56,649 bases of DNA from an uncultured Blautia sp. GTDB taxonomy: Bacteria; Bacillota; Clostridia; Lachnospirales; Lachnospiraceae. The first letter of the stretch is position 1; each line of letters opens with the position of its first letter. The notes under the pieces are model-generated. The model worked only from the letters and a program-made list of their open reading frames with translations, made no database searches and had not been told where the DNA came from. Of this stretch, positions 27,384 to 36,116 are shown one piece after another. The stretch covers positions 1 to 56,649 of the forward strand of contig NZ_CAKRXI010000021.1 of assembly GCF_934424005.1 (NCBI RefSeq). Direction: 5' to 3'. The translations under genes were made by a program, and so were the position numbers.

Positions 27384-28031
27384 CTAACGATAGTAATTCA
27401 GTTTCTTTTCAAACCATTCCATAACCCAGGCAACTACAAAGTTAAAGATATAGTAGAACACCCCGGCGATCACAAACGGAACAACCGTCGTCTGCGCAGC
27501 TGCGATCTGTTTTGCCAGCGCAAACATCTCAATATAAGATACCGAATAAACAAGGGAGGTATCTTTGACAAGTGTAATGACTTCATTTGTCACAGAAGGA
27601 AGCACGATCTTTACAACCTGTGGTAATACGATTTTGAAAAATGTCTGGCTTTTATTGTATCCCAGAAGTTGTGCTGCCTCATACTGTCCTACCGGAATCG
27701 ACTCAATTCCGGAACGATAGATTTCTGCAAAATATGCGGCATAATTCAGCGAACATCCCAGAATGATCGCGGTAAATTTATAATTGCCGATATTCATTCC
27801 CCACAGATAGAACGGTCCAAAATACCACAGCAGCAGCTGCAGCATCAGCGGTGTTCCTCGCATAATGGAAATATAAGCCTTAACGATCCAGCTTAATGGC
27901 TTGAACCTGCTCACACGTCCAAAATATACAACCATGCCAAGTGGCAGGGAAAATAACAGGGTCAGAAAAAAGATCAGCAGCGTCTGCCCAAACCCCGTGG
28001 TAAGCTGTTGTAACATTACCTGAAAACTCAT
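27384..28031 (-). CDS. Polar amino-acid ABC transporter, permease
   Basis: Membrane protein of 215 aa with about five helices and the His/Glu/Gln permease (HisM/GlnP) signature: [19 protein letters not shown] at the first cytoplasmic loop and [21 protein letters not shown] with the EAA motif that docks on the ATPase. Only one permease gene is present, so it would work as a homodimer. It follows the binding-protein gene after 85 nt that include a hairpin. Confidence 0.93.
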   Translation of the reverse strand: MSFQVMLQQLTTGFGQTLLIFFLTLLFSLPLGMVVYFGRVSRFKPLSWIVKAYISIMRGTPLMLQLLLWYFGPFYLWGMNIGNYKFTAIILGCSLNYAAYFAEIYRSGIESIPVGQYEAAQLLGYNKSQTFFKIVLPQVVKIVLPSVTNEVITLVKDTSLVYSVSYIEMFALAKQIAAAQTTVVPFVIAGVFYYIFNFVVAWVMEWFEKKLNYYR

Positions 28032-28057
28032 GTACTCTCCTCCATAAACCTACAAGA

Positions 28058-28089
28058 GGGATGCCACCCGGAAACCCGGGAAGCATCCC
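28058..28089 (-). promoter_or_regulatory. Intercistronic hairpin between binding protein and permease genes
   Basis: Stem gggatgc/gcatccc (28058-28064 with 28083-28089) with an inner cccgg/ccggg pairing. On the minus strand the tail is tcttgtagg, a weak U-run. Such hairpins usually cause partial termination or protect upstream RNA, giving more binding protein than membrane components. Confidence 0.65.
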
Positions 28090-28116
28090 ATTCTGTATTC
28101 GTATTTTATATATTGC

Positions 28117-28986
28117 TTATTTTTCTTCTGTTTTATCTGCTTCTGCATCATCTGCCGCATCTTTGGAATCCTCTGCCGATGCATCATCAGAAGCTTTCAG
28201 TGTTACCATATCTGCGATTTCATACTTCTCAGCAAGTTCTGCAACCGTTCCATCATCTGCAAGTTTCTGAAGGTCTGCATTCACGATATCACAGAGTTCT
28301 GTATTACCCTTTTTAAATCCGATCGCATACTGTTCTGTATTCAGAGTCTCATCAAGGATCTTGAATCCCTCTCCTCTGGAATTCAGCTGATATTTGGCAA
28401 CTCCGACATCGATTGCCAGTGCATCCAGTGCCCCTGCCTGCAGTTCTGTGAACGCAGTATTGTAATCTGCAAATTCATTCAGCGCTCCAAAGGTATCTGC
28501 CAGTTCTTTCTGTCCGCCTTCTTCCTCACTCTGAAGAAGATCCAGGGCTGCGGAAGCCGCCTGCACACCAACAGTCTTACCGGCAAGATCTGTAAGCTTC
28601 TCGATTCCGGAATCATCCGCAACAACGATTACCTGGCTGTTATCTACATACGGCTCTGAGAAAGTATAATCATCTTCTCTTCCGTTCATAGTAAATCCAT
28701 TCCAGATACAGTCAATAGATCCGGAATTCAGTTCCATATCCTTGGAATCCCAGTTGATTGGTTTTTTCTCCAGCTCCCAACCTTCCAGATCACACACAGC
28801 CTGTGCCAGTTCCAGGTCAAATCCTGTGTATTCACCATTCTCATCCATATATCCATATGGTGGATATTCCGCATCAAATCCAACGATCAGAGTCTTATCT
28901 TCTATTCCTGCCTGCACACTTACTGCAGATACCATTCCCAGTGCCATTACTGCTGTCATAACTACTGCAACTGCTTTTTTCTTCAT
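28117..28986 (-). CDS. Amino-acid ABC transporter substrate-binding protein
   Basis: Extracellular solute-binding protein family 3, 289 aa: IVGFDAEYPPYGYMDENGEYTGFDL, GFTMNGREDDYTFSEPY, and LAGKTVGVQAASAALDL are typical of polar amino-acid binders. The N-terminus has a signal peptide (MKKKAVAVVMTAVMALGMVSAVSVQA) but no lipobox cysteine, so it would be released after cleavage near VQA-GI unless held by other means; Gram-positive binding proteins are normally lipoproteins. The C-terminus is a strongly acidic Asp/Ala/Glu tail (~25 residues) of unknown role. First gene of the operon; promoter at 29056-29084. Confidence 0.92.
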   Translation of the reverse strand: MKKKAVAVVMTAVMALGMVSAVSVQAGIEDKTLIVGFDAEYPPYGYMDENGEYTGFDLELAQAVCDLEGWELEKKPINWDSKDMELNSGSIDCIWNGFTMNGREDDYTFSEPYVDNSQVIVVADDSGIEKLTDLAGKTVGVQAASAALDLLQSEEEGGQKELADTFGALNEFADYNTAFTELQAGALDALAIDVGVAKYQLNSRGEGFKILDETLNTEQYAIGFKKGNTELCDIVNADLQKLADDGTVAELAEKYEIADMVTLKASDDASAEDSKDAADDAEADKTEEK

Positions 28987-29055
28987 CTCTCTATCTCCCT
29001 TGATATAATATTTTCTTTTTAGTACGTAGCCACTCTACCACGTGAAAGTATTGAT

Positions 29056-29084
29056 ATCGTAACATACCCATTCTGACCTGTCAA
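29056..29084 (-). promoter_or_regulatory. Sigma-A promoter of the amino-acid ABC operon
   Basis: Minus strand TTGACA - 17 nt - TACGAT: perfect -35, -10 4/6. Leader about 60 nt. Confidence 0.7.
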
Positions 29085-29131
29085 GTGAATTTTGCATTGC
29101 AGCTTTCATATAACATACCAACTCTCTAATC

Positions 29132-31240
29132 TTACAGCTGGTCTTTATGATGCAGTACTGTCACACTGCACGGTGGCAGATACAGATTCAGCGATCCGGC
29201 CTGGCACAGAATCTGTTTCTGGTGATCTGTATACCCTTCCTGAGAAGATTGCACCAGCCTTGTAAATACCGATTCTTCCAGTCTGCTGATTCCTGCCGGC
29301 CAGACTTCAATCATAACATCTCTGCCTTCATCCCGGTTGTTCAGTACGATGATCATCTGCTCCGTATGAGAGAATCTCGCATAACAGAGGCCCTGATAAT
29401 CATTCCATAGGAATTTCAGAGAACCGCTTCTGAGCATTTTGTATTTCTTATGAATCGCGATCATGGTCTTGTAGAAATTCAGAAGTTCCATGTCTTCATG
29501 ACCCCACGGATAAGTTCTCCGGTTATCCGGATCTGTAAATCCGCAGACACCTGCCTCATCCCCATAATACAATGTAGGAGCGCCCGGCCATGTCATTTGT
29601 ATTGCAATCGCTTCACGCATGATCGCCGTATTGATATTTTCAGACGCCGCCTGTGCTCCGGCATAGGAAACACGTCCAACCCTGCGATTTGTTCTGGTAA
29701 GGAATCTGGAATGATCATGATTTGACAATTCATTCATCGCAGTGTGAAGAGATGACATATGCAAAGAGCGCATATGCGTCTTCATTGCTCCGATAAACGC
29801 ATCACTGTTTCCATAAAGATCCTCTCTGTATTCATCACTGTGTTTTTCCATTCCGGTCAGAAACCACGTCACAGGCTCCATGAATGCATCATAGTTCATG
29901 ACAGAATCCCACTCATCTCCCTGCAGCCATCCTTCCGGACTTCCATAATGTTCTGCAAGAATCAGTGCTTCCGGATTCGCTTCCTTGACAGCTTTGCGGA
30001 AATCTTTCCAGAACTGATGATTAAACTCATTGCTGTGTCCCAGATCCGCTGCCACATCCAGTCTCCATCCGTCCACATTATACGGTGCAGATACCCACTT
30101 CTGTGCCACTTTCAGGACATAATCATATAATTCTCCTGAACCTTCATAATTCAATTTCGGAAGTGTATCATGCGTCCACCATCCATCATAAGTCGGATTA
30201 TAAGGCCAGCGATTCTGATCATGAAAATCAAAGAAATAGCGATACGGACTGTCTGCAGATATATAAGCTCCCGGTGCATAGCCTTCCTGTCCTTCATATA
30301 TTCTTTCTCTGTCCATCCATTTATTAAAAGAGCCACAATGGTTGAACACTCCATCCAGAATAATCTTCATGCCACGTTTATGCAGCTCTTCCACAAGTTC
30401 CGCAAACAGTTGGTTACTTGCTTCCAGATTACGTTTGTCTGTCACCCTGCGAATATATTTGGACGCATGTGAATTATCCCTGTCACCAGGAGCCAGCAGT
30501 CCATCACAATCTTCAACAATTTTTCCATAATGCGGGTCTACATAATCGTAATCCTGGCAATCATATTTATGGTTACTTGGTGAAACAAAAATTGGATTCA
30601 GATACAACACTTCAACGCCCAGTTCTTCAAAATAATCCAGTTTGTCAATAATGCCCTGCAGGTCTCCTCCATAGAATTCCCTTACTCCCATAACTGCCGG
30701 AGTCTTGGACCAATCTGTCACTTTTTCACTGTGTTCACCAATATATGCATATTCGTCACTTTCCACATCGTTGGACGGGTCGCCATTGCGGAATCGATCC
30801 ACAAAAATCTGATACATCACAGCACCCTTTGCCCAGTCAGGTGTATGATAATTTGGATAGATTTCAAACTGTGCCCATTCCTGCGGCTCAGAACAGACTC
30901 CCTGCTCCGTGTAATAGCATGTAGCCCATCCATACTGAATTTCAAAATGATACCGAAAAATCTCTTCCGGCATCACAATCTTTGTTCCGTAATAATCAAA
31001 ACCTTTTGTGGTTTTGTATACTTTCATTTTATATTTCTGATCTCCGGATACGAGATATACCGTATCCACATTATTCTTCTGGGTTCTGAAGCTGATCATT
31101 ACCTTTTCGCCGCTCTTTGGCTCCGTTGGATTTCTGTAATATCTTGTTCCGTCACTGAAAAGAGCCTCCTTGTTGAATACTGGTCTCATATTCAGAATAT
31201 ACTGCATTTTTCTTGCAATATCTTCGTTTTCCTGCTTCAT
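29132..31240 (-). CDS. Glycoside hydrolase family 13 (neopullulanase/cyclomaltodextrinase-like)
   Basis: Alpha-glucan hydrolase of 702 aa without a signal peptide, so cytoplasmic. An N-terminal ~120-residue CBM34-type beta domain (RYYRNPTEPKSGEKVMISF) precedes the (beta/alpha)8 barrel. GH13 regions: DGVFNHCG (region I), DGWRLDVAADL with nucleophile Asp (II), LAEHYG with acid/base Glu (III), LSNHDHSRF (IV). These fit the neopullulanase/maltogenic amylase/cyclomaltodextrinase group, which degrades imported maltodextrins. ATG at 31240 is chosen for aaggaag 7 nt upstream; the TTG two codons earlier overlaps it. Monocistronic by context; promoter not located. Confidence 0.93.
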   Translation of the reverse strand: MKQENEDIARKMQYILNMRPVFNKEALFSDGTRYYRNPTEPKSGEKVMISFRTQKNNVDTVYLVSGDQKYKMKVYKTTKGFDYYGTKIVMPEEIFRYHFEIQYGWATCYYTEQGVCSEPQEWAQFEIYPNYHTPDWAKGAVMYQIFVDRFRNGDPSNDVESDEYAYIGEHSEKVTDWSKTPAVMGVREFYGGDLQGIIDKLDYFEELGVEVLYLNPIFVSPSNHKYDCQDYDYVDPHYGKIVEDCDGLLAPGDRDNSHASKYIRRVTDKRNLEASNQLFAELVEELHKRGMKIILDGVFNHCGSFNKWMDRERIYEGQEGYAPGAYISADSPYRYFFDFHDQNRWPYNPTYDGWWTHDTLPKLNYEGSGELYDYVLKVAQKWVSAPYNVDGWRLDVAADLGHSNEFNHQFWKDFRKAVKEANPEALILAEHYGSPEGWLQGDEWDSVMNYDAFMEPVTWFLTGMEKHSDEYREDLYGNSDAFIGAMKTHMRSLHMSSLHTAMNELSNHDHSRFLTRTNRRVGRVSYAGAQAASENINTAIMREAIAIQMTWPGAPTLYYGDEAGVCGFTDPDNRRTYPWGHEDMELLNFYKTMIAIHKKYKMLRSGSLKFLWNDYQGLCYARFSHTEQMIIVLNNRDEGRDVMIEVWPAGISRLEESVFTRLVQSSQEGYTDHQKQILCQAGSLNLYLPPCSVTVLHHKDQL

Positions 31241-31277
31241 TGTCAATCTTCCTTGTCTGTATTATTTATATTGTGCC

Positions 31278-31366
31278 GGAAATGTAATCTGCATTTCTAA
31301 ATTTCTTTGTTTGCAGTTTACTTTGGCATTGGAAATGTGATCTGCATTTCCCGGTTTGTTTGCAGT
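31278..31366. repeat. Imperfect direct repeat with internal dyads, ~40 bp x 2
   Basis: Two copies beginning ggaaatgt(a/g)atctgcatttc and ending ttgcagt: 31278-31317 and 31331-31366 (the second has a 4-nt deletion). Each has an internal gaaatg/catttc dyad. The second copy ends at the macrodomain stop codon. Both are in the gap before the amylase gene. Confidence 0.7.
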
Positions 31367-31888
31367 CTATTTTTGTGTTAAAGATACTGCTTTTTCATAT
31401 GCGGATGCGGCCTGGTCGTTAAATAACACCCACTCAACCAGATCAAAACTCTCTGGATTTTCCTGCAGAAATCTATAAACAGTATCTACTGCAATCTTCG
31501 CAGCTCGCTTCACCGGAAAACAATACACTCCTGTAGAAACAGATGGGAATGCAATTGTTCTGATTCCATTCTCCATAGCAAGCTTCATTGAATTATAATA
31601 GCAGCTTGCAAGAAGCTTATCTTCATCATTATTTCCACCATACCATATCGGTCCGACTGTGTGGATCACATAATCACATGGCAGATTATAAGCCCTGGTA
31701 ATCTTTGCTTCTCCAGTTTCACACCCATGAAGTGTCCTGCATTCTGCAAGAAGTTCCGGACCTGCGGCACGATGGATTGCACCATCAACACCGCCACCAC
31801 CAAGAAGGGAATTATTAGCAGCATTTACAATTGCCTGTACATCCGTGATTTTTGTTATATCACCTTTGACTGTTTTAATCGAATACAT
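31367..31888 (-). CDS. Macrodomain protein (O-acetyl-ADP-ribose deacetylase-like)
   Basis: Stand-alone macrodomain of 173 aa, MacroD/YmdB type: [21 protein letters not shown] with the Asn and GGGVDGAIH loop that bind ADP-ribose, and [19 protein letters not shown]. Such enzymes hydrolyse O-acetyl-ADP-ribose or remove ADP-ribose from aspartate/glutamate. The ribosome-binding site (agagagg) lies 13 nt before the ATG, a long spacing. No PARP- or sirtuin-like gene neighbours it. Between it and ftsH are a gene remnant and a terminator. Confidence 0.92.
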   Translation of the reverse strand: MYSIKTVKGDITKITDVQAIVNAANNSLLGGGGVDGAIHRAAGPELLAECRTLHGCETGEAKITRAYNLPCDYVIHTVGPIWYGGNNDEDKLLASCYYNSMKLAMENGIRTIAFPSVSTGVYCFPVKRAAKIAVDTVYRFLQENPESFDLVEWVLFNDQAASAYEKAVSLTQK

Positions 31889-31916
31889 AAACTTCGCAAT
31901 ACCTCTCTGTTACAAT

Positions 31917-32120
31917 TTATTTTTCATATGGAAGCGTGCTCTGCCATCCGGTATGTTTTTGTTTTAATTTGAACGTAATAGGATCTGGAATTTCTTCCTT
32001 CTCGGCTATATTATACTCACATATTTGATTAATGATATCATGAATCTTTTCTGACGTAAAGCAGTTCTGGAACCGGAAGTGTATCCTATTTTCTCGTTCG
32101 ATGCTGCTGTTTTTAGACAG
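31917..32120 (-). pseudogene. Unrecognised gene remnant, 67 codons, no start
   Basis: An open minus-strand frame ends in a stop at 31917-31919 and reads upstream through 67 protein-like codons: (KNSSIERENRIHFRFQN, DIINQICEYNIAEKEEIPD, KHTGWQSTLPYEK). It has no ATG/GTG/TTG start with a ribosome-binding site and is open on into the ftsH terminator, where it can hardly be real. It looks like the 3' end of a gene whose beginning was lost. Family unknown. It could be chance coding-like sequence. Confidence 0.35.
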
Positions 32121-32121
32121 T

Positions 32122-32152
32122 AAAAAAGACAGCGGGATAAGCTGTCTTTTTT
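32122..32152. terminator. Strong bidirectional terminator between ftsH and the gene remnant
   Basis: Perfect 12-bp stem aaaaaagacagc/gctgtctttttt with a 7-nt loop; A- and T-runs on both ends make it work in both directions. It would end the ftsH transcript on the minus strand. Confidence 0.92.
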
Positions 32153-32243
32153 GGAGAAGGTATTTCTTCTTATGGGGTGTAGCAAAAACTATATAATGTA
32201 TTGGGGGGTTTTTACGGTTATTATAGTACCATGAACCCCGCCA

Positions 32244-32292
32244 AAAGTGTGCACAAACTTCACAAAATTTGCAATTAGTTTTTGTACACTTT
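32244..32292 (-). promoter_or_regulatory. Inverted repeat just after ftsH
   Basis: aaagtgtgcacaaac (32244-32258) and gtttttgtacacttt (32278-32292) are 15-bp arms with two mismatches, starting 8 nt past the ftsH stop. On the minus strand the tail is ttttggcgg, a weak U-run: a possible first terminator or 3' stabiliser. Confidence 0.55.
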
Positions 32293-32299
32293 GTATAGG

Positions 32300-34135
32300 C
32301 TAATCTTGAGGTGTTTCTTCTTCTGATGTAAAAAGTGCCTCAAACTCATCTCTCTGGATCTTTTCCTTCTCTAAAAGAAGTGCTGCACACTTATGAAGGA
32401 CATCCATATGTTCAGAAATAATCTTCTTTGCATCGGCATGACATTGGTCGATGATCGCATGAACTTCTTTGTCGATCTCGTTGGCGACTTCTTCGCTGTA
32501 GCTTCTTGTATGAGCCAGATCACGACCAATGAAGACCTCGTCCCCCTCATCGCCATAAGCGATCAGTCCAAGCTTCTCGGACATACCATACTGCATTACC
32601 ATTGCACGGGCAGTGCCGGTTGCACGTTTAATATCGTTGGAAGCACCTGTAGTGATGTCGCCGAAGATGATTTCTTCTGCTACGCGACCACCAAGAAGTG
32701 TTGTGATATCTTGAAGCATCTTGCCTTTTGTATTAAACATCTCATCATTTTCAGGAAGCGGCATGGTATATCCTGCGGCTCCCATTCCGGTAGGAATGAT
32801 GGAAATTGTATATACAGGATCCATATCCGGAAGCACATGGAAAAGGATCGCATGTCCTGCCTCATGATATGCTGTGATCTTCTTCTCTTTTTCAGAGATA
32901 ACTTTGCTTCGTTTTTCTGCACCGATGCCAACTTTAATGAACGCATGCTTGATATCCATCTGTGTAAGATAACTTCGAGCTGATTTTGCAGCCATGATCG
33001 CAGCCTCATTCAGTAGGTTCTCAAGATCAGCGCCTGTAAAGCCGGCTGTTGTCTGCGCAATCTGTGCAAGATCCACATCCTCGCCGAGCGGTTTATCTTT
33101 GGCATGTACGCGAAGGATTTCTTCTCTTCCTTTGACGTCCGGACGGCCAACTGCAACCTTACGGTCAAAACGTCCAGGGCGAAGAATCGCCGGATCAAGG
33201 ATATCCACACGGTTGGTAGCTGCCATTACGATGATTCCTTCATTCACACCAAAACCGTCCATCTCAACAAGAAGCTGGTTCAGTGTCTGCTCTCTCTCAT
33301 CGTGGCCACCACCCATACCAGTTCCACGCTGTCGTGCAACTGCATCGATCTCATCAATAAAGATAATACATGGTGCATGCTTCTTACCCTCTTCAAACAG
33401 GTCACGTACACGAGATGCACCTACACCAACAAACATCTCCACAAAATCAGATCCTGAAATAGAGAAAAACGGAACTCCCGCTTCTCCTGCAACTGCTTTT
33501 GCAAGAAGTGTCTTACCTGTTCCAGGAGGTCCCACAAGGATCACACCTTTTGGGATTCTGGCTCCGACATTTGTATATTTCTGTGGAGCTTTCAAAAAAT
33601 CCACAACCTCAACCAGATCTTCTTTTTCTTCCTGAAGACCTGCCACATTCTGAAATGTAACTTTTTTGTCATCCGGCAGCATCATTCGGGCACGGCTCTT
33701 TCCAAAATTCATCATTTTGGCATTACCTCCGCCTCCTGACATCTGACGGTTCATCATAAGAAACAGGAAAATCACCAGTGCACCTGTAATAAGTACCGGA
33801 AAAAGCGTTGTCATGAATACACTTTCCTGCGGAACATCTGCCACTTCCGGATGAATGTTGTAACTTTCCAGAAGTTTCTGTGCATCTTTAACATCTGTTA
33901 CATATACTTTTTTCTGTCCTTCACCTTCGATATCCACAACAACGGAACCGGTAGGCACTTCCCTGTTCTGGTAGATTTTTGCAGAAGAAATCTTACCATC
34001 CTCTGCTGCCTGTTTCATACTTTCCATTGAGTAACTGCTCTGTGATGTTACCTGATTGTTCAGATAAAAGTATCCGGCAACCAACATCACGATCAATACA
34101 AAATACAGGCCAATTCTGCCTGACTGTTTATTCAC
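32300..34135 (-). CDS. ftsH: FtsH, ATP-dependent zinc metalloprotease
   Basis: Membrane AAA+ protease of 611 aa that degrades membrane and regulatory proteins. Two N-terminal membrane segments ([17 protein letters not shown] and [18 protein letters not shown]) flank an external domain. AAA module: Walker A GPPGTGKT, pore loop FVEMFVGVG, Walker [13 protein letters not shown] region [20 protein letters not shown]. Protease motif HEAGH with zinc. Short acidic C-terminus. Sixteen nt after hpt, as in B. subtilis, where tilS-hpt-ftsH is conserved. Confidence 0.98.
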   Translation of the reverse strand: MNKQSGRIGLYFVLIVMLVAGYFYLNNQVTSQSSYSMESMKQAAEDGKISSAKIYQNREVPTGSVVVDIEGEGQKKVYVTDVKDAQKLLESYNIHPEVADVPQESVFMTTLFPVLITGALVIFLFLMMNRQMSGGGGNAKMMNFGKSRARMMLPDDKKVTFQNVAGLQEEKEDLVEVVDFLKAPQKYTNVGARIPKGVILVGPPGTGKTLLAKAVAGEAGVPFFSISGSDFVEMFVGVGASRVRDLFEEGKKHAPCIIFIDEIDAVARQRGTGMGGGHDEREQTLNQLLVEMDGFGVNEGIIVMAATNRVDILDPAILRPGRFDRKVAVGRPDVKGREEILRVHAKDKPLGEDVDLAQIAQTTAGFTGADLENLLNEAAIMAAKSARSYLTQMDIKHAFIKVGIGAEKRSKVISEKEKKITAYHEAGHAILFHVLPDMDPVYTISIIPTGMGAAGYTMPLPENDEMFNTKGKMLQDITTLLGGRVAEEIIFGDITTGASNDIKRATGTARAMVMQYGMSEKLGLIAYGDEGDEVFIGRDLAHTRSYSEEVANEIDKEVHAIIDQCHADAKKIISEHMDVLHKCAALLLEKEKIQRDEFEALFTSEEETPQD

Positions 34136-34151
34136 CTGCTGCTGTCTCCTT

Positions 34152-34685
34152 TCAATCCTGGTCTTCTAATTCAACCACCCCGATAAACGGAAGATTTCTG
34201 TATTTCTGTGCGTAATCCAGACCATATCCTACTACAAATTCATCCGGAATATTAAAACAGCAGTAGTCTACTTTTACGTCTTTTACCCTGCGTTCCGGTT
34301 TGTCCAGCAGTGTACACAGACGGATGCTGTTTGGATTTCTTCCCTTCAGGATTTCGATCAGGTAGCTGAGAGTTCTTCCTGAGTCAATGATATCCTCCAC
34401 GATCAGAACATCTTTGCCGATCAGCGGCTGATCCAGATCTTTTACGATTTTTACAACGCCACTGGATTTTGTATCATCCCCATAGCTGGATACTGACATA
34501 AAATCAAGTGATACCGGAACAGTAATTCTCTTTGCCAGTTCACAGGTAAAGAATACGCCACCTTTCAGAACGCAGATAAGATGGATTTCCTTTCCGGCAT
34601 AATCCCTGCTGATCTGGGCTGCGATCTGCTTAATTCTTGCATCCACTTCTTCTTCACTCAGTAAGACTTTGATTTTTTCACTCAT
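34152..34685 (-). CDS. hpt: Hypoxanthine phosphoribosyltransferase
   Basis: Purine salvage enzyme of 177 aa making IMP/GMP from hypoxanthine/guanine and PRPP. PRPP loop VLIVEDIIDSGRTLSYL with the two acidic residues, and a YCCFNIPDEFVVGYGLDYAQ C-terminal segment that contacts the base. Starts inside the tilS stop (ATGA overlap), so translation is coupled. In B. subtilis Hpt also binds TilS and regulates ftsH, so this neighbourhood may be functional. Confidence 0.96.
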   Translation of the reverse strand: MSEKIKVLLSEEEVDARIKQIAAQISRDYAGKEIHLICVLKGGVFFTCELAKRITVPVSLDFMSVSSYGDDTKSSGVVKIVKDLDQPLIGKDVLIVEDIIDSGRTLSYLIEILKGRNPNSIRLCTLLDKPERRVKDVKVDYCCFNIPDEFVVGYGLDYAQKYRNLPFIGVVELEDQD

Positions 34686-36097
34686 TGTACGTTTCCTCCT
34701 TGGTATGTGATCTCCAATACCCTTCCTGTTTCGGAAGTGATTTTGTAACGCTCATTGATTCTTCCGCCTACGATCCACAAAATTTCATTTCCATCGGCAA
34801 CCAGTGGAATTTTCCCTCTCAGTTCACCCGGAATTTTATCATCGATCATACAGCGTGTCAGCTTCTTATGCCCGCCGCTCTGGCTGACTACCATATAGTC
34901 GCCGCTTCTGCGCGTACGGACAGACAGTTCGCAATTTATTCTATCACAATCAAACCATTTCGTATACTTTTTTTCCAAAATCTTCTCACCATTATATGAA
35001 AAAATTTTTGCAGCAAAGCATCCCTGCTTCCATTTCGTTTCTCCCGGAACAACAAGATTTTGGATTTTCAGTTCTTCTGTTTCACTATCCGACTCTGAGA
35101 TCATATTTTTCTTTCGGATCTGCACTCCCTCATAAACTCTGGACGCCTCCAGTTCATATGGCAGATCTGCTTTTCGTCCATTCTGCATACCATACAGATC
35201 CCGGATCTGTTTTATATGGCCAGAGGTAAGGTCACTCTGATGTCCGGCTGTAACTTCTAATATCTCCCTGATCACATATGTCTGGATAATTGTTTCTTTT
35301 TTGAAAAACTCATGATCCAGAACATATCTGTCTTTTGCTTTCCTGTATCCTTCTGCCATTTCTCCTGCCAGCTTCGTAAAATAGGCTTCTGCCTGTCCGA
35401 ATATTTCTGACGCTTCTGCCATATGTGAAACTGCTCTTGGATTTACTTCCTGCTCAATGAGCGGCAGAATGTGACGTCGTATACGGTTTCTCGTATAATC
35501 ATCTTCCAGATTACTGCTGTCCAGAACTGTCTGAATGCCGTTCTCCTCTACATAATTGACGATTTCATTCCGTTCTAAACACAAAAGAGGCCGAATAATT
35601 TCTCCGTTCAGCGGCTTCAATGAACAGAGCCCCCTGATTCCAGTTCCCCTGGCCAGGTGATGCAGCATAGTTTCCGCCATATCATTTTGGTTATGTGCAA
35701 GCGCCACACGTGCCTGTTCCGGTATCGCCACTGCATTTCCTTTCTCTTTTTCAAAAGCGATTCGACGCACTTTGCGTCCGGCTTCTTCAGTTCCCATCTT
35801 CCAGCTGAGAGCCAGGGCGGGAACATCATAATTGTATACTGCACACGGAATCTTCCATTCACTGCATATTTTCTCCACCATCTGCTGGTCCCGCAGAGCT
35901 TCTTTTCCACGGATTCCGTGATTTACATGTACTACACGGAGACGATAGCCAAATTCATCTCTGAGTTCATTCAATATATGCAGCATTGTCATCGAATCCG
36001 GACCGCCAGAAACACCAAGGATAATCTCTGCACAGTTTTGCAGCATTCCTGTTTCAGTCATAAATATTTTTACTTTCTGCAATGTATTTTTATGCAT
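34682..36097 (-). CDS. tilS: tRNA(Ile)-lysidine synthetase TilS
   Basis: ATP-dependent enzyme that modifies the CAU anticodon of tRNA-Ile2 to lysidine, so it reads AUA. 471 aa. PP-loop motif LGVSGGPDSMTML at 28-40; HVNHGIRGKEALRDQQMVE and NDMAETMLHHLARGTGIRGL are characteristic; the C-terminal ~150 residues hold the tRNA-binding domains. Nineteen nt after spoIIE, overlapping hpt by 4 nt. Confidence 0.96.
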   Translation of the reverse strand: MHKNTLQKVKIFMTETGMLQNCAEIILGVSGGPDSMTMLHILNELRDEFGYRLRVVHVNHGIRGKEALRDQQMVEKICSEWKIPCAVYNYDVPALALSWKMGTEEAGRKVRRIAFEKEKGNAVAIPEQARVALAHNQNDMAETMLHHLARGTGIRGLCSLKPLNGEIIRPLLCLERNEIVNYVEENGIQTVLDSSNLEDDYTRNRIRRHILPLIEQEVNPRAVSHMAEASEIFGQAEAYFTKLAGEMAEGYRKAKDRYVLDHEFFKKETIIQTYVIREILEVTAGHQSDLTSGHIKQIRDLYGMQNGRKADLPYELEASRVYEGVQIRKKNMISESDSETEELKIQNLVVPGETKWKQGCFAAKIFSYNGEKILEKKYTKWFDCDRINCELSVRTRRSGDYMVVSQSGGHKKLTRCMIDDKIPGELRGKIPLVADGNEILWIVGGRINERYKITSETGRVLEITYQGGNVQ

Positions 36098-36116
36098 CTT
36101 CTTTTCTCCTGTGTGT

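Noticed and set aside
31917..32240. Extending the remnant upstream through the terminator as one gene
   Set aside because: The frame is open, but a perfect 12-bp terminator interrupts it and no start exists, so translation there is not credible.
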